The notes under the pieces are model-generated. The model did not search any database. It worked only from the letters and a program-made list of their open reading frames with translations, and was not told the DNA's origin. The translations under genes and the position numbers were made by a program. From NCBI RefSeq assembly GCF_000472525.1, contig NZ_AWZT01000047.1, forward strand, positions 1 through 51,387: a DNA stretch of 51,387 bases, read 5' to 3'. Below are positions 7,889-15,995 of this stretch, one piece after another (the stretch's first letter is position 1; each line of letters opens with the position of its first letter). This DNA is from Paraburkholderia dilworthii (GTDB lineage Bacteria > Pseudomonadota > Gammaproteobacteria > Burkholderiales > Burkholderiaceae).

Positions 7889-8503
7889 ATGTCTATTCGC
7901 CTGAAACTCGGCGTCACGCTTGCGGCACTGTCTTTTGCCGGTGCTGCGTTTGCACAGACGCCTGCCGCGAAACCGTCGCGCATCCGTGGCGATATCGTCG
8001 CGCTGAGCGGCGACGTGCTGAAGGTGCATCGCCGCAGCGGCGACACGGTGTCGATTGAACTGAAGCCGGCCGTCACGGTATCCGCAGTCAAGTCGATGCA
8101 GCTTTCCGACATCAAGCCGGGCTCGTTCGTCGGCACTGCGGCCACCACTGGCACCGACGGCAAGCTGACGGCAACGGAGGTGGTGGTATTCCCGGAAGCC
8201 GCGCGCGGCACGGGCGAAGGCCATTATGACTGGGACCTCGGTCCGAACAGCACGATGACCAATGCGAACGTCGACACGGTCGTTCAGGGAACGAGCGGCA
8301 GAAACCTGAAGCTGTCGTACAAGGGCGGCAATAACGAAGTGACAGTGCCTCCGAACGTACCGATCGTGACCTTCACGCCGGCCGCGCGCACCGATCTGAC
8401 GCCGGGCAAGAAGGTGTTCGTCGTGGCAACGGCGGCGTCGCAGGGCACGTATGTCGCTCAGCGCGTGGTCGTGGAAAAGGATGGCGTTGCGCCGCCGATG
8501 TAA
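7889..8503 (+). CDS. Secreted DUF5666-like beta-strand protein
   Basis: A 204-residue exported protein with a clean Sec signal peptide (MSIRLKLGVTLAALSFAGA, cleavage after AFA). The mature part contains two similar beta-rich modules. The first has GDIVALSGDVLKVHRRSGD and ends VGTAATTGTDGKLTATEVVV. The second has GRNLKLSYKGGNNEV and ends VFVVATAASQGTYVAQRVVV. This is like OB-fold DUF5666 repeats. It lies 59 bp after the molybdopterin enzyme, on the same strand, and probably belongs to the same operon. Function is unknown. A role as accessory or substrate-handling partner of the redox pair is inferred from position only. Confidence 0.7.
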   Translation: MSIRLKLGVTLAALSFAGAAFAQTPAAKPSRIRGDIVALSGDVLKVHRRSGDTVSIELKPAVTVSAVKSMQLSDIKPGSFVGTAATTGTDGKLTATEVVVFPEAARGTGEGHYDWDLGPNSTMTNANVDTVVQGTSGRNLKLSYKGGNNEVTVPPNVPIVTFTPAARTDLTPGKKVFVVATAASQGTYVAQRVVVEKDGVAPPM

Positions 8504-8654
8504 AGCGCGTTGATGTGTGGAGGGCTGGCCTGTCAGCGTGTCTGTATTTCGCCGATGGGCACGGCCTTCCAACGGGCGACACGTGAAGCTTCCAACAAAG
8601 TACCCGATGAATCACCCAGGCAAGCGCAAGACCACGCGCGCGAACAGCGAATCG

Positions 8655-8714
8655 CGAGTCAAAGCCTGAATTAAAGCCCGACCCGAAGCCCGACTCAAAG
8701 CCCGACTCAAAGCC
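8655..8714. repeat. 12-bp imperfect tandem repeat, 5 units
   Basis: Five consecutive 12-base units of the form CGACTCAAAGCC (8655, 8667, 8679, 8691 and 8703). The last two are identical and the others differ at a few positions. The last unit covers the stop codon of the EamA transporter gene on the minus strand, whose TGA is inside the repeat. Read through on that strand, the repeat would encode a Ser-Gly-Phe-(Glu/Asp/Asn) repeat. Confidence 0.85.
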
Positions 8715-9549
8715 CGAGGCAAACCGCGCCGCCCGCAACCACCACGCAGGCGAGCCAGCGCTTGCCGCTCACCGCTTCGCCGAGAAACACGCGTCCGATC
8801 AGCACCGCGAACACTACGCTGGTTTCGCGCAACGCAGAGACTGTGCCCATCGCGCCCGACTGCATCGCCCAGATCACGATGCCATACGCCGCGATCGACA
8901 CAAGACCGCCTGCGAGCGACGAACCGACCGCCATCGGCGTCGCGCGTATCGGGGCCCATAGCGCGGGCAGACCGCGCATCGCGACGAACAGCACCGGCAT
9001 CAGCCAGTAGAACAGGAACATCCACGCGGTGTAGGCAAGCGCTTCGCCGCCCGACAGACGCACGCCGACGCCGTCGATCACGGTATAAAGCGCGATCGTC
9101 GCGCCGGTGGTCAGCGCGGCCAGCACACCCGCGCGCGACACACGGCCTGCTTCGAGCGCGATGGCAATGATGCCACCCGATATCATCGCGATGCCGACCG
9201 CGCGCAGCGGACCGATCGCCTCATGCGCGAACAGCGCCGCGCCAAGCGTGACGAGAAGCGGCGACGAGCCGCGCGCGATCGGGTACGCTTGCGCCAGATC
9301 TCCACGCCGATAGGCACGCACGAGGCTCGCGTTATAGCCGATATGCACGAGCCCCGATGCGCCGATATACGGCCATGCCGCGGCGGCCGGCAACGGCGTG
9401 AAGGGAATGATGAGCGTGGCGATCGCCGCGATGGCGACGCTCATCCACGTCATCGAGAGGAAGCGGTCCCGGTTGCCGTGCAGCAACGCGTTCCAGCTTG
9501 CGTGAAGCAAAGCCGCAAAGAGGACGAGACCGCCGGTATAGCTGAGCAT
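8707..9549 (-). CDS. EamA/DMT family transporter
   Basis: A 280-residue membrane protein with about ten hydrophobic helices arranged as two EamA repeats, the drug/metabolite transporter architecture. Typical features are the N-terminal LLHASWNALLHG, the first-repeat segment ARGSSPLLVTLGAALFAHE with a GIAMISGGIIAI helix, and the second-repeat segment VSALRETSVVFAVLIGRVFLGE. The gene starts 6 bp downstream of the preceding solute-binding-like gene on the same strand, so the two are probably one operon. Substrate unknown; many family members export amino acids or metabolites. The stop codon lies in a 12-bp tandem repeat, so C-terminal length may vary between strains. Confidence 0.9.
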   Translation of the reverse strand: MLSYTGGLVLFAALLHASWNALLHGNRDRFLSMTWMSVAIAAIATLIIPFTPLPAAAAWPYIGASGLVHIGYNASLVRAYRRGDLAQAYPIARGSSPLLVTLGAALFAHEAIGPLRAVGIAMISGGIIAIALEAGRVSRAGVLAALTTGATIALYTVIDGVGVRLSGGEALAYTAWMFLFYWLMPVLFVAMRGLPALWAPIRATPMAVGSSLAGGLVSIAAYGIVIWAMQSGAMGTVSALRETSVVFAVLIGRVFLGEAVSGKRWLACVVVAGGAVCLGL

Positions 9550-9555
9550 GCGCGA

Positions 9556-10290
9556 TCAGGCCGCGGGCGCGACCGATGCGCCAGCAATCCCATGCCGCGC
9601 GAGCGACTCGGCCACGAAGCCGGACGCCTTCATTTCCTCGACGAAGCTGGAAAGCGCGAAGGCCGCCGCTTCGCCGCGGCTTTTCGGTGTGCCCATTGCC
9701 TGTTGAATCACCATGAAGCGCTCGTCGAGAAGCCGCAGTCCCGATGTGGTTCGCGCATCGGCTTCGAGTTGCTGCTTCACGCCGGCCGCGACTTCGAGAC
9801 CCTGTTCGACGAATGTCTGCACGACCGTCGGCGAGGTAGGCGCGCGAACGATCTGCGCAGCCTTCAGTTCGCGGGTGAGGAAGAGGTCATAGGCACTGCC
9901 TTTACCGACTGCGACGCGGTTATGCGGCTGGTCGACGTCGTCGTTGGTTCGGACGGGCGACTCGTCGCGCACCAGATAAAAGCCTTCGATCAACACATAC
10001 GGCGCGGTAAATGCGATGGTTTCGCCACGCAGCGGATCGACGGCAAAAAAACCAAAGTCGGCACGCTCCTCGCTCACCGCCTGCACCGATTTACCCGCTG
10101 CATCGAACACCACCAGTTCCAGTTCGACGCCCAGCCTCTGCGCGAACGCGCGCGCGAGGTCGACCGATACGCCGAACGGCTCGCCGGTATGCGGATCGCT
10201 GTTGGCGAGAATGGGATTGCCCAGATTGATCGACGCACGCACCTTGCCGGCAGGCGTGAACGCAGAGACAACGGCTTGATCGATGGTCAT
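9556..10290 (-). CDS. Solute-binding-protein-like protein (SBP_bac_3) without signal peptide
   Basis: A 244-residue protein with the family 3 amino-acid-binding fold: GEPFGVSVDLARAFAQRLGVELELV near the start, ADFGFFAVDPLRGETIAFTAPYV in the middle and VAVGKGSAYDLFLTREL in the second lobe. The chosen start (MTIDQAVVSAFTPAGKVRAS) leaves no signal peptide. The in-frame upstream extension to 10359 is Arg-rich and hydrophilic and is not a signal either. The protein is therefore probably cytoplasmic and may act as a sensor or enzyme, not as a periplasmic receptor. No ABC permease or ATPase lies beside it; the next gene is an EamA exporter. The fold call is firm and the role is unknown. Confidence 0.8.
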   Translation of the reverse strand: MTIDQAVVSAFTPAGKVRASINLGNPILANSDPHTGEPFGVSVDLARAFAQRLGVELELVVFDAAGKSVQAVSEERADFGFFAVDPLRGETIAFTAPYVLIEGFYLVRDESPVRTNDDVDQPHNRVAVGKGSAYDLFLTRELKAAQIVRAPTSPTVVQTFVEQGLEVAAGVKQQLEADARTTSGLRLLDERFMVIQQAMGTPKSRGEAAAFALSSFVEEMKASGFVAESLARHGIAGASVAPAA

Positions 10291-10562
10291 GGTGTTCTCG
10301 TTGCGACCGCGTCTTGCGCGGGTCATATCGGTTGAGGAATCGTTCAGCCTTCGACGCATCTTTCTGGTGCGCGATAGTGCGTCAAGCGCTCCATCTTAGA
10401 GGGAATTCGCGGACTTGCCCAGGCGGCGGGTCTGCCATGCCGACCAGGGCGACACCGATTGTGGCTTCAACTCGCGTAAGCTGTTCGCAGACTCCCTCAT
10501 GGCCGCCCGCCGCCGTGACCAAGCAATTTTCTATGGCGACCACAAGGGCGGAAGTGTCGTGC

Positions 10563-10757
10563 GTCTACACGGCCGGCGACTACTCGGGCGCTCGCTCGCC
10601 GCACTATAACCAGGCCACGCTCGCCATCGACTATCTGCTTTCCAAACGCACAGACACATTTCTGACCGGCGTCTATCAGCGCGCGAGCGGCCCCGGTGCT
10701 TTCGCGCAGATCTATACGACGGCTGCATCGAGCAGCAACAGCCAGACTCTCGTTCAG
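10563..10757 (+). pseudogene. Relic of a Gram-negative porin, C-terminal part
   Basis: The frame starting at 10563 gives VYTAGDYSGARSPHYNQATL followed by AIDYLLSKRTDTFLTGVYQR and a Ser/Asn-rich loop. This is the penultimate beta-strand region of Burkholderia-type trimeric porins, whose hallmark is DYxLSKRTDxYxxGVYQ. The final strand ending in aromatic Phe is missing; the frame instead runs into unrelated sequence (QRGYGNPSEARP). No porin N-terminus, signal peptide or pore loop was found upstream; 10291-10562 shows nothing recognisable. It is interpreted as the remains of a deleted porin gene. The longer open frame around it is probably not translated. Confidence 0.75.
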
Positions 10758-10881
10758 AGGGGATACGGCAACCCTTCTGAGGCGAGGCCGCATGGCTGCC
10801 GCAGCGCGGCGCATTGCATGGTGACTCGCGAGCCGCCAGCGGTGACTACGCTGCGGCTTGCGGCTGGATAACGGAGCTGCG

Positions 10882-11376
10882 CTAGTCCTTTCGTTCAGGT
10901 TTGGCGCGCTTGTTTTCGCCGTCATCCTCGTCTGCGTCGCGCCGTTTTTCGTCGCGGACAGCGCGATTGTCGACGAACGGCGAATCGGTGTCGCTGCCGC
11001 CTTCACGCAGCGCGATTCGCGCTTCTTTGGCGAGGTTTTGATACTGCCTGCGAAAGCGTGTCAGGTCCTTCTCCTCGAGTTCCTCGAGATCGAGCAGCGC
11101 GTTATGCGCGCCTTCGAACGCCCGGATCAGTTCGTCGAGCTTGATCTGCATGGCGGCCGTGTCCCGGTTTTGCGTGTTCTGGATCAGGAAAACCATCACG
11201 AACGTGACGATGGTGGTCGACGTGTTGATCACGAGCTGCCATGTGTCGCTGTAGTGAAAGAACGGCCCGGTGATTGCCCATACGATCACGAGCGACACGG
11301 CTACCACGAACGTGCCCGGCCGGCCGGTCATAGTGGAAAGATAGCTGGCGAAGTTCGAAAACCATTTGCTGCTCAT
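10882..11376 (-). CDS. Low-affinity iron permease family protein
   Basis: A 164-residue protein of the low-affinity iron permease family (Pfam 'Iron_permease', the bacterial relatives of yeast Fet4). Two hydrophobic helices are visible: FVVAVSLVIVWAITGPFF and NTSTTIVTFVMVFLIQ. The family signature SDTWQLVINTSTTIVTFVMVFLIQNTQNRD is split across them, followed by a coiled acidic helix (IKLDELIRAFEGAHNALLDL). The C-terminus is highly charged. A GGAG site precedes the ATG. Bacterial members have only been annotated by homology, so iron transport itself is inferred. Confidence 0.85.
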   Translation of the reverse strand: MSSKWFSNFASYLSTMTGRPGTFVVAVSLVIVWAITGPFFHYSDTWQLVINTSTTIVTFVMVFLIQNTQNRDTAAMQIKLDELIRAFEGAHNALLDLEELEEKDLTRFRRQYQNLAKEARIALREGGSDTDSPFVDNRAVRDEKRRDADEDDGENKRAKPERKD

Positions 11377-11740
11377 CGCGATCTCCGTTGTTGGTCTGGT
11401 TCATAAGATGATCGCATAGGAGGCGCCGCCGGGTTCACCGTTCTTCGGTGTATCCGGTGCGCATGCACATGCACATGCACATGGTCCCGATGCCGCCTGT
11501 CTGCCGGTGATATTCTTTTTCCATTGGAAGCGCTCGCCCGCCGGTTACGGCAGCGATGCTGCCATCGGCAAGGCGACGCATGAAAGCATGGTGTGCGCGA
11601 GGCCAAAAAGTGGCAGCCCTGATACCCGCACGCTGCTACAGTGCGTGGACTTGCATTTGCGTACGCGCTCGCGAACTAGCGACGACACTGCGCTTTCCCG
11701 CATCGCGTGAACGGAACACGAACAAGGAGGACCGGCAGTC
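11377..11740. other. Intergenic region with short hexamer repeat
   Basis: No gene is recognisable in these 364 bases between the divergently transcribed iron permease-like gene and the methyltransferase gene. It must contain both promoters. The only visible structure is three copies of ATGCAC at 11463-11480. A good AAGGAGG ribosome-binding site for the downstream gene ends at 11730. Confidence 0.6.
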
Positions 11741-12601
11741 ATGAACGATCAGCGAGACATAGCACCGGAGAGTACCGCGGCCCGCGTCGCGCTATGGCGT
11801 GCGCTGCATAACGAGGCCGACGCCCCGCCGCATGTTTTCGAAGACTCAGTCGGTCTCGAACTGCTGTCCCCGGGCGACGACTGGCGCGAGCGCGGCGACA
11901 TGGACCCGCAGTTCACGCGCCCGTTTCGCGCGTCGATCGTGGCGCGCGCGCGTTTCATCGAAGATCTGGTTGTCGAACAGGCCGCGCGCGGCGTCGACCA
12001 GTATGTGATTCTTGGCGCCGGCCTCGACAGCTTCGCGCAGCGCAGGCCGGAGATTGCTTCGCGCCTCAAGGTGTTCGAGATCGACCAGCCTGGGCCGCAG
12101 GCGTGGAAGCGTCAACGGCTGGTCGAGCTCGGTTACGGCATTGCGCAATGGCTGCGCTTCGTCCCGGTTGACTTCGAGGCAGGCGAAGCATGGCCGGACC
12201 GGCTCGCGGCAGAGGGCTTCGACCACGGTAAGCCGGCGATTGTGGTTTCGACGGGCGTCAGCATGTACCTCACGCGCGATGCAAACCTGGCCACACTGCG
12301 CGAGGTCGCGGCCTTCGCGCCCGAATCGACGCTCGCCATGACGTTCCTGCTGCCGCTGGAGATGGCGGACCCCGAAGTGCGCCCCGGACTCGAGATGGCG
12401 GAGAAGGGCGCGCGGGCAAGCGGCACGCCTTTCCTCAGCTTCTTCACGCCGGCCGATATTCTCGCGCTTGCTCACGAGGCCGGCTTCGCGCAGGCGCGGC
12501 ATGTCCCGGCGGCCGACCTCACGCGACGCTATTTCGCGGACCGGACCGATGGCTTGCGTCCGCCGAATAATGCCGAGGAGCTACTGGTCGCGAACACTTG
12601 A
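11741..12601 (+). CDS. Class I SAM-dependent methyltransferase, TIGR00027/LCM type
   Basis: A 286-residue protein with the leucine carboxyl methyltransferase-like fold found in the TIGR00027 family. It has FRASIVARARFIEDLV near residue 65, then the SAM motif region QYVILGAGLDSFAQR, the acidic pair KVFEIDQPGPQAWKR, and AIVVSTGVSMYL. No methyl acceptor is known for bacterial members. The start is supported by GGAGG at 11726-11730, ten bases upstream. It is divergent from its left neighbour and convergent with the chromate transporter. Confidence 0.88.
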   Translation: MNDQRDIAPESTAARVALWRALHNEADAPPHVFEDSVGLELLSPGDDWRERGDMDPQFTRPFRASIVARARFIEDLVVEQAARGVDQYVILGAGLDSFAQRRPEIASRLKVFEIDQPGPQAWKRQRLVELGYGIAQWLRFVPVDFEAGEAWPDRLAAEGFDHGKPAIVVSTGVSMYLTRDANLATLREVAAFAPESTLAMTFLLPLEMADPEVRPGLEMAEKGARASGTPFLSFFTPADILALAHEAGFAQARHVPAADLTRRYFADRTDGLRPPNNAEELLVANT

Positions 12602-12647
12602 TCATTCTTCGTGATTGACGCCGCTCTGCAAACGGATGACTCGCGCG

Positions 12648-13976
12648 TCATGCAAGCAGCCGGATTGCGAGCCCCGCCGCGCCGCAAACCAGCACCACTG
12701 GTATCACGCCGGCCTTGAAGCGAAAGAGCGCAACCGCAGCCGCCAGCCCGATGACGAGCGACGGCCAGTCGAAGCGGCCATGCACGCCCTGTGGCCACAA
12801 AACGTGCAACGCAAAGAAGACCGCGAGATTCACAATGACGCCGACCACCGCGGCGGTAATCGCAGTCAGCGGCGCGGTGAATTTCAGATTGCCGTGCGTG
12901 GTCTCGATGAACGGCCCGCCGAGCAGGATGAACATGAACGAAGGCAGGAAAGTGAAGAACGTCACGACCGTCGACGCGACGACCGCGGAGAGCAGCACTG
13001 CGTCCTGGCCGAATATCGCCCTCGTCCATCCGCCGACAAAGCCGACGAACGCGACCACCATGATGAGCGGTCCGGGTGTCGTCTCCCCGAGCGCGAGACC
13101 GTCGATCATCTGGAGCCCCGTCAGCCAGTGCTGATGCTCGACTGCACCCTGGTAGACGTAAGGCAAAACGGCGTACGCGCCGCCGAACGTAAGCAGCGCC
13201 GCCTTCGTGAAAAACCAGGCCATTTGCGTGAGTGCGCCATTCGATCCGGAAAGCGCGACGAGCGCACCGATCACCGCCAGCCATATGACGGCGAAGCTTG
13301 CCAGCACGATAAAAAAGCGCTTCCAGGTGAAGAGCGCGTGGGCAGGCGTCGGGGCGTCGTCGTCGATCAGTGCGGGGCCGTGAAGTTCGGCAGCGGCGGC
13401 GTGCTTGCCGCCAATCGCAAAAGTGCCCGGCACATACTTGCCGCCGACGTAACCGATGATTCCAGCCACGAGGACGATCAACGGAAACGGCACCTGGGCG
13501 GCGAAGATCGCGATGAACGCCGCGGCGGCGATCGACCACAGCCACACGTTCGTGAGCGCGCGTGAGCCGATGCGGTACGCCGCGAACACGACGATCGCGG
13601 TCACGGCCGGCTTGATTCCGTATAGCACGCCGGCCACGGCTGGAACGCTGCCGAACACCAGATAGACCCATGAAAGGCCCATCAGAATAAAGAGCGACGG
13701 CAGCACGAAAAGGCCGCCCGCGATCACGCCGCCCCATGTGCGATGCATGAGCCAGCCGATGTACGTAGCCAGTTGCTGTGCCTCGGGTCCGGGAAGGACC
13801 ATGCAGTAGTTCAATGCATGCAGAAAGCGCTTTTCGGAGATCCAGCGCTTTCTTTCAACGAGTTCCTGATGCATCAACGCGATCTGCCCGGCCGGACCGC
13901 CGAAGCTCATGAAGCCGAGCCTTAGCCAGTACCAGAACGCAGTGGGGAGCGAGACCCGCGCGATGTTGTGTTTCAT
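12648..13976 (-). CDS. chrA: Chromate transporter ChrA
   Basis: A 442-residue CHR-family membrane protein of the long, two-domain type. Both halves contain family motifs: LGFMSFGGPAGQIALMHQ and NYCMVLPGPEAQQLATYIG in the N-terminal half, and LLTFGGAYAVLPYVYQGA and LALGETTPGPLIMVVAFVG in the C-terminal half. These proteins export chromate, probably by proton antiport. A cytoplasmic or periplasmic loop of about 35 residues separates the halves. No chrB regulator is adjacent. The gene is convergent with the methyltransferase gene. Family assignment is strong; whether it confers resistance is untested. Confidence 0.93.
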   Translation of the reverse strand: MKHNIARVSLPTAFWYWLRLGFMSFGGPAGQIALMHQELVERKRWISEKRFLHALNYCMVLPGPEAQQLATYIGWLMHRTWGGVIAGGLFVLPSLFILMGLSWVYLVFGSVPAVAGVLYGIKPAVTAIVVFAAYRIGSRALTNVWLWSIAAAAFIAIFAAQVPFPLIVLVAGIIGYVGGKYVPGTFAIGGKHAAAAELHGPALIDDDAPTPAHALFTWKRFFIVLASFAVIWLAVIGALVALSGSNGALTQMAWFFTKAALLTFGGAYAVLPYVYQGAVEHQHWLTGLQMIDGLALGETTPGPLIMVVAFVGFVGGWTRAIFGQDAVLLSAVVASTVVTFFTFLPSFMFILLGGPFIETTHGNLKFTAPLTAITAAVVGVIVNLAVFFALHVLWPQGVHGRFDWPSLVIGLAAAVALFRFKAGVIPVVLVCGAAGLAIRLLA

Positions 13977-14241
13977 TGAAATGGTCCGGTTTGGTTTTGT
14001 TGGCGGCGGGCTTCGTGGGCTTCGAGATTTGGAGGCGATGGCGGGACGTCGCTGAAGCTTGCGTTAGCGGGTCTTTAACGTTCCGGTCGTTGACGAACCC
14101 CGCGCCCCAGGGTCGAGCGTGGCGCCGTGTCGGCGCAGTCTAGCAGCTACGGGATACGGCGCGGTTCGCCTTGCATTGGTGCCGCGAGTTCAAGTGTGCG
14201 CGAGTGTCTCGCTGATGCCGCCCAGTACTTTGTCTCGGGCG

Positions 14242-14613
14242 AAACCATGCTGCTGACGCAAGGCGAACGAGAGGTGATACGTCGCGACACGCCCAGCCGC
14301 GTTCGAGTTTGAAGTAGAAGCCGCGCATGAGCTTCACGATCTTCTCAGGCGCGAAGCGCGCGGCACGTTGCTCGAACATCGGTCGACGCAGTACTCACAG
14401 TCGTACGCAAAGGAATTGAAGAACAGGATTTTCAGCAGCGACACGCAGCGACTGTCTGCCATGAAGCTGTAGCAAATGCGCGTGCCCATGCCGTCCCGGT
14501 GGTGCGCGCCCCCCGGTGCGGCGCTCGCTGCGCGTAGGCGCGCCACTGCTGGCGCACAACGCGTCGTGTCTTGGTGCGCCTGCTTACACCTCGAGTTTTT
14601 TCTGCAATTCCAC
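14242..14613 (-). pseudogene. Decayed radical-SAM DNA modification/repair-type gene
   Basis: Read on the minus strand from a GTG at 14611-14613, three frames carry pieces of one protein in order: VELQKKLEV then a stop at 14584-14586; ALCASSGAPTRSERRTGG; then GMGTRICYSFMADSRCVSLL and YDCEYCVDRCSSNV. After a frameshift near 14370 comes ARFAPEKIVKLMRGFY, and finally LRQQHGF at about 14242-14261. This matches the N-terminal part of the family annotated as putative DNA modification/repair radical SAM protein (TIGR03916). The iron-sulfur ligand block is preserved as CEYC. The C-terminal half is missing. The adjoining intergenic stretch 13977-14241 shows no gene. Confidence 0.78.
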
Positions 14614-14626
14614 GTTGCCGTCGATA

Positions 14627-14642
14627 CTGTATGAATGTACAG
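14627..14642. promoter_or_regulatory. LexA/SOS box
   Basis: The 16-mer CTGTATGAATGTACAG fits the CTGT-N8-ACAG LexA operator consensus exactly. It lies 13 bases upstream of the GTG start of the decayed radical-SAM gene on the minus strand, where it would overlap the promoter. The next plus-strand gene begins 200 bp away at 14842. The remaining 14643-14841 stretch has no recognisable gene. Confidence 0.8.
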
Positions 14643-14841
14643 TTGTGCTGTGGGCTATGCGGAGGCGGAAGCGGTTTCTGGCGGGTTTGGCGGCTCGGTT
14701 CCGAGGCGTGCTGGTGCCTGTGGACGCCGCCGATGGTTGCTGACGTCTATTGGTAACCGCTGGTAGTCGCTGGTATTGGCCAGCCAGATCAATAGGAAGG
14801 GGGATTCGTGTAGATGCCGGCTTTCAGCACGCAGGAGCAAG

Positions 14842-15447
14842 ATGCCTGAACAACTGTGGTTGCCCGGGCTAGAGGCGCCGCCCACGCCAACGGACGGTCT
14901 GTTTTTCGCTGTCTTTCCGGACACCAACACGGCGGCCAACATTTCAAAGCTCGCGCAACAGCTTTGCGAGGAGGCGCGCGTCCGCAGTAGGCCGCTCGCC
15001 GCTAACCGTTTGCACGTCACGCTGCATCATCTCGGCATTTTCGCGGGCGGGCTGCCGCAGGCTCGCGTGGACGCAGCGATGCAAGCGGCCGGTTCTGTCC
15101 GCATGGCGCCGTTTAGCGTCGAATTCGATACGGTGGCGAGCTTTGCTTCGAAACCCCGACCGGGCCCGTTGGTGTTGACAGGCAGTGAAGGCGTCGGCGG
15201 TCTGCATCGGCTTCACGATGCGTTGACAGGCGCGCTGCATGACAGTGGCATCGAAAGTCGCGCAGGTTCGGCGGCAATGGCTTATACGCCGCATGTGACG
15301 TTGGCTTACGGGCTGCCTTGGGCAGCGGCGCGTCCGGTGGAGCCGGTGTGCTGGAACGTGCGCGGCTTCGCGTTGATACACAGCTTATTGGGGCGTACGC
15401 GGCATATCGTGCTCGCGCGCTGGCCGCTCGAAGGTGCCGCGCTCTAG
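14842..15447 (+). CDS. thpR: RNA 2',3'-cyclic phosphodiesterase (2'-5' RNA ligase family)
   Basis: A 201-residue 2H phosphoesterase with both hallmark motifs: HVTLHHLG near residue 58 and HVTLAYGLP near residue 152. The family hydrolyses 2',3'-cyclic phosphates on RNA and ligates tRNA halves in vitro; the physiological role is uncertain. Start chosen at MPEQLWLPG, preceded by GGAG with a 5-base spacer. The in-frame extension to 14776 is Arg/Cys-rich and unsupported. FFAVFPD near the N-terminus is also typical. A LexA box lies about 200 bp upstream but belongs to the divergent pseudogene. Confidence 0.9.
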   Translation: MPEQLWLPGLEAPPTPTDGLFFAVFPDTNTAANISKLAQQLCEEARVRSRPLAANRLHVTLHHLGIFAGGLPQARVDAAMQAAGSVRMAPFSVEFDTVASFASKPRPGPLVLTGSEGVGGLHRLHDALTGALHDSGIESRAGSAAMAYTPHVTLAYGLPWAAARPVEPVCWNVRGFALIHSLLGRTRHIVLARWPLEGAAL

Positions 15448-15503
15448 AGGAGCGCGGGCGCGCCGTTCGTTGGCAGCGCAACCGGTTGTGATCGGACGTG
15501 CGC

Positions 15504-15797
15504 CTAGAAGCGTAGGCCAGCCGAGCAAGCACCGGCGAAGCCGCCGCCGCTCCCGCCGGCTCCACCGCAGAAAACTCCGCAACCGGAAAGCAGGGTGCAC
15601 ATGGCCGCGGCTGCGCATGCGGCGCGCAGGGCTGCTGTGTTGAGTGAGGACCTGTCGACGCGGGCACGGCGAGTGGGCCTCGCGGTGAAGAGCGCGCAGG
15701 TAAGCGTTGTCGGCTGGGACGCAGCATTGGGTGCAGCGTCGTTGGGGCGTGAATCTTTCGGTGAATGTGTCAGTGAGTGTGTCGTTTTAATTCGCAT
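15504..15797 (-). CDS. Possible small Gly/Cys-rich lipoprotein
   Basis: An open frame on the minus strand ends in CTLLSGCGVFCGGAGGSGGG plus FAGACSAGLRF. The LLSGC segment is a lipobox, so a very short mature lipoprotein of about 25 residues is possible. Similar small lipoproteins are familiar in Burkholderia-type genomes. The start is uncertain: the ATG at 15797 leaves an unusually long, Thr/Arg-rich leader of about 70 residues before the lipobox, and no strong ribosome-binding site is visible for any start. A start closer to the hydrophobic AALRAACAAAAM stretch is more likely but would need a non-ATG codon. Confidence 0.45.
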   Translation of the reverse strand: MRIKTTHSLTHSPKDSRPNDAAPNAASQPTTLTCALFTARPTRRARVDRSSLNTAALRAACAAAAMCTLLSGCGVFCGGAGGSGGGFAGACSAGLRF

Positions 15798-15995
15798 AAT
15801 GACTAGCCAGCGCAGCAGGAGCGGACGAGAAGGAGGGGGGCAAAGCGCGCCGGGAAAAGCCTGCAAGCCTAGCTTGCGTCCAGACGGGCCCCCAATACGC
15901 AAAATCCGAAAAACCGGGAAGAGGACGGGTCGGGCGGAAGAATCCCTCGTGCGCTCCCTGATAGAATGCTTGGGCCGCAACGTAGTGGATTGCAA

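Noticed and set aside
11463..11480. ATGCAC hexamer array as a regulatory array
   Set aside because: Only three copies; too short to distinguish from chance in this composition.
14627..14642. LexA box as regulator of the thpR gene
   Set aside because: It is 200 bp from the thpR start and 13 bp from the divergent pseudogene, where it would overlap the promoter.
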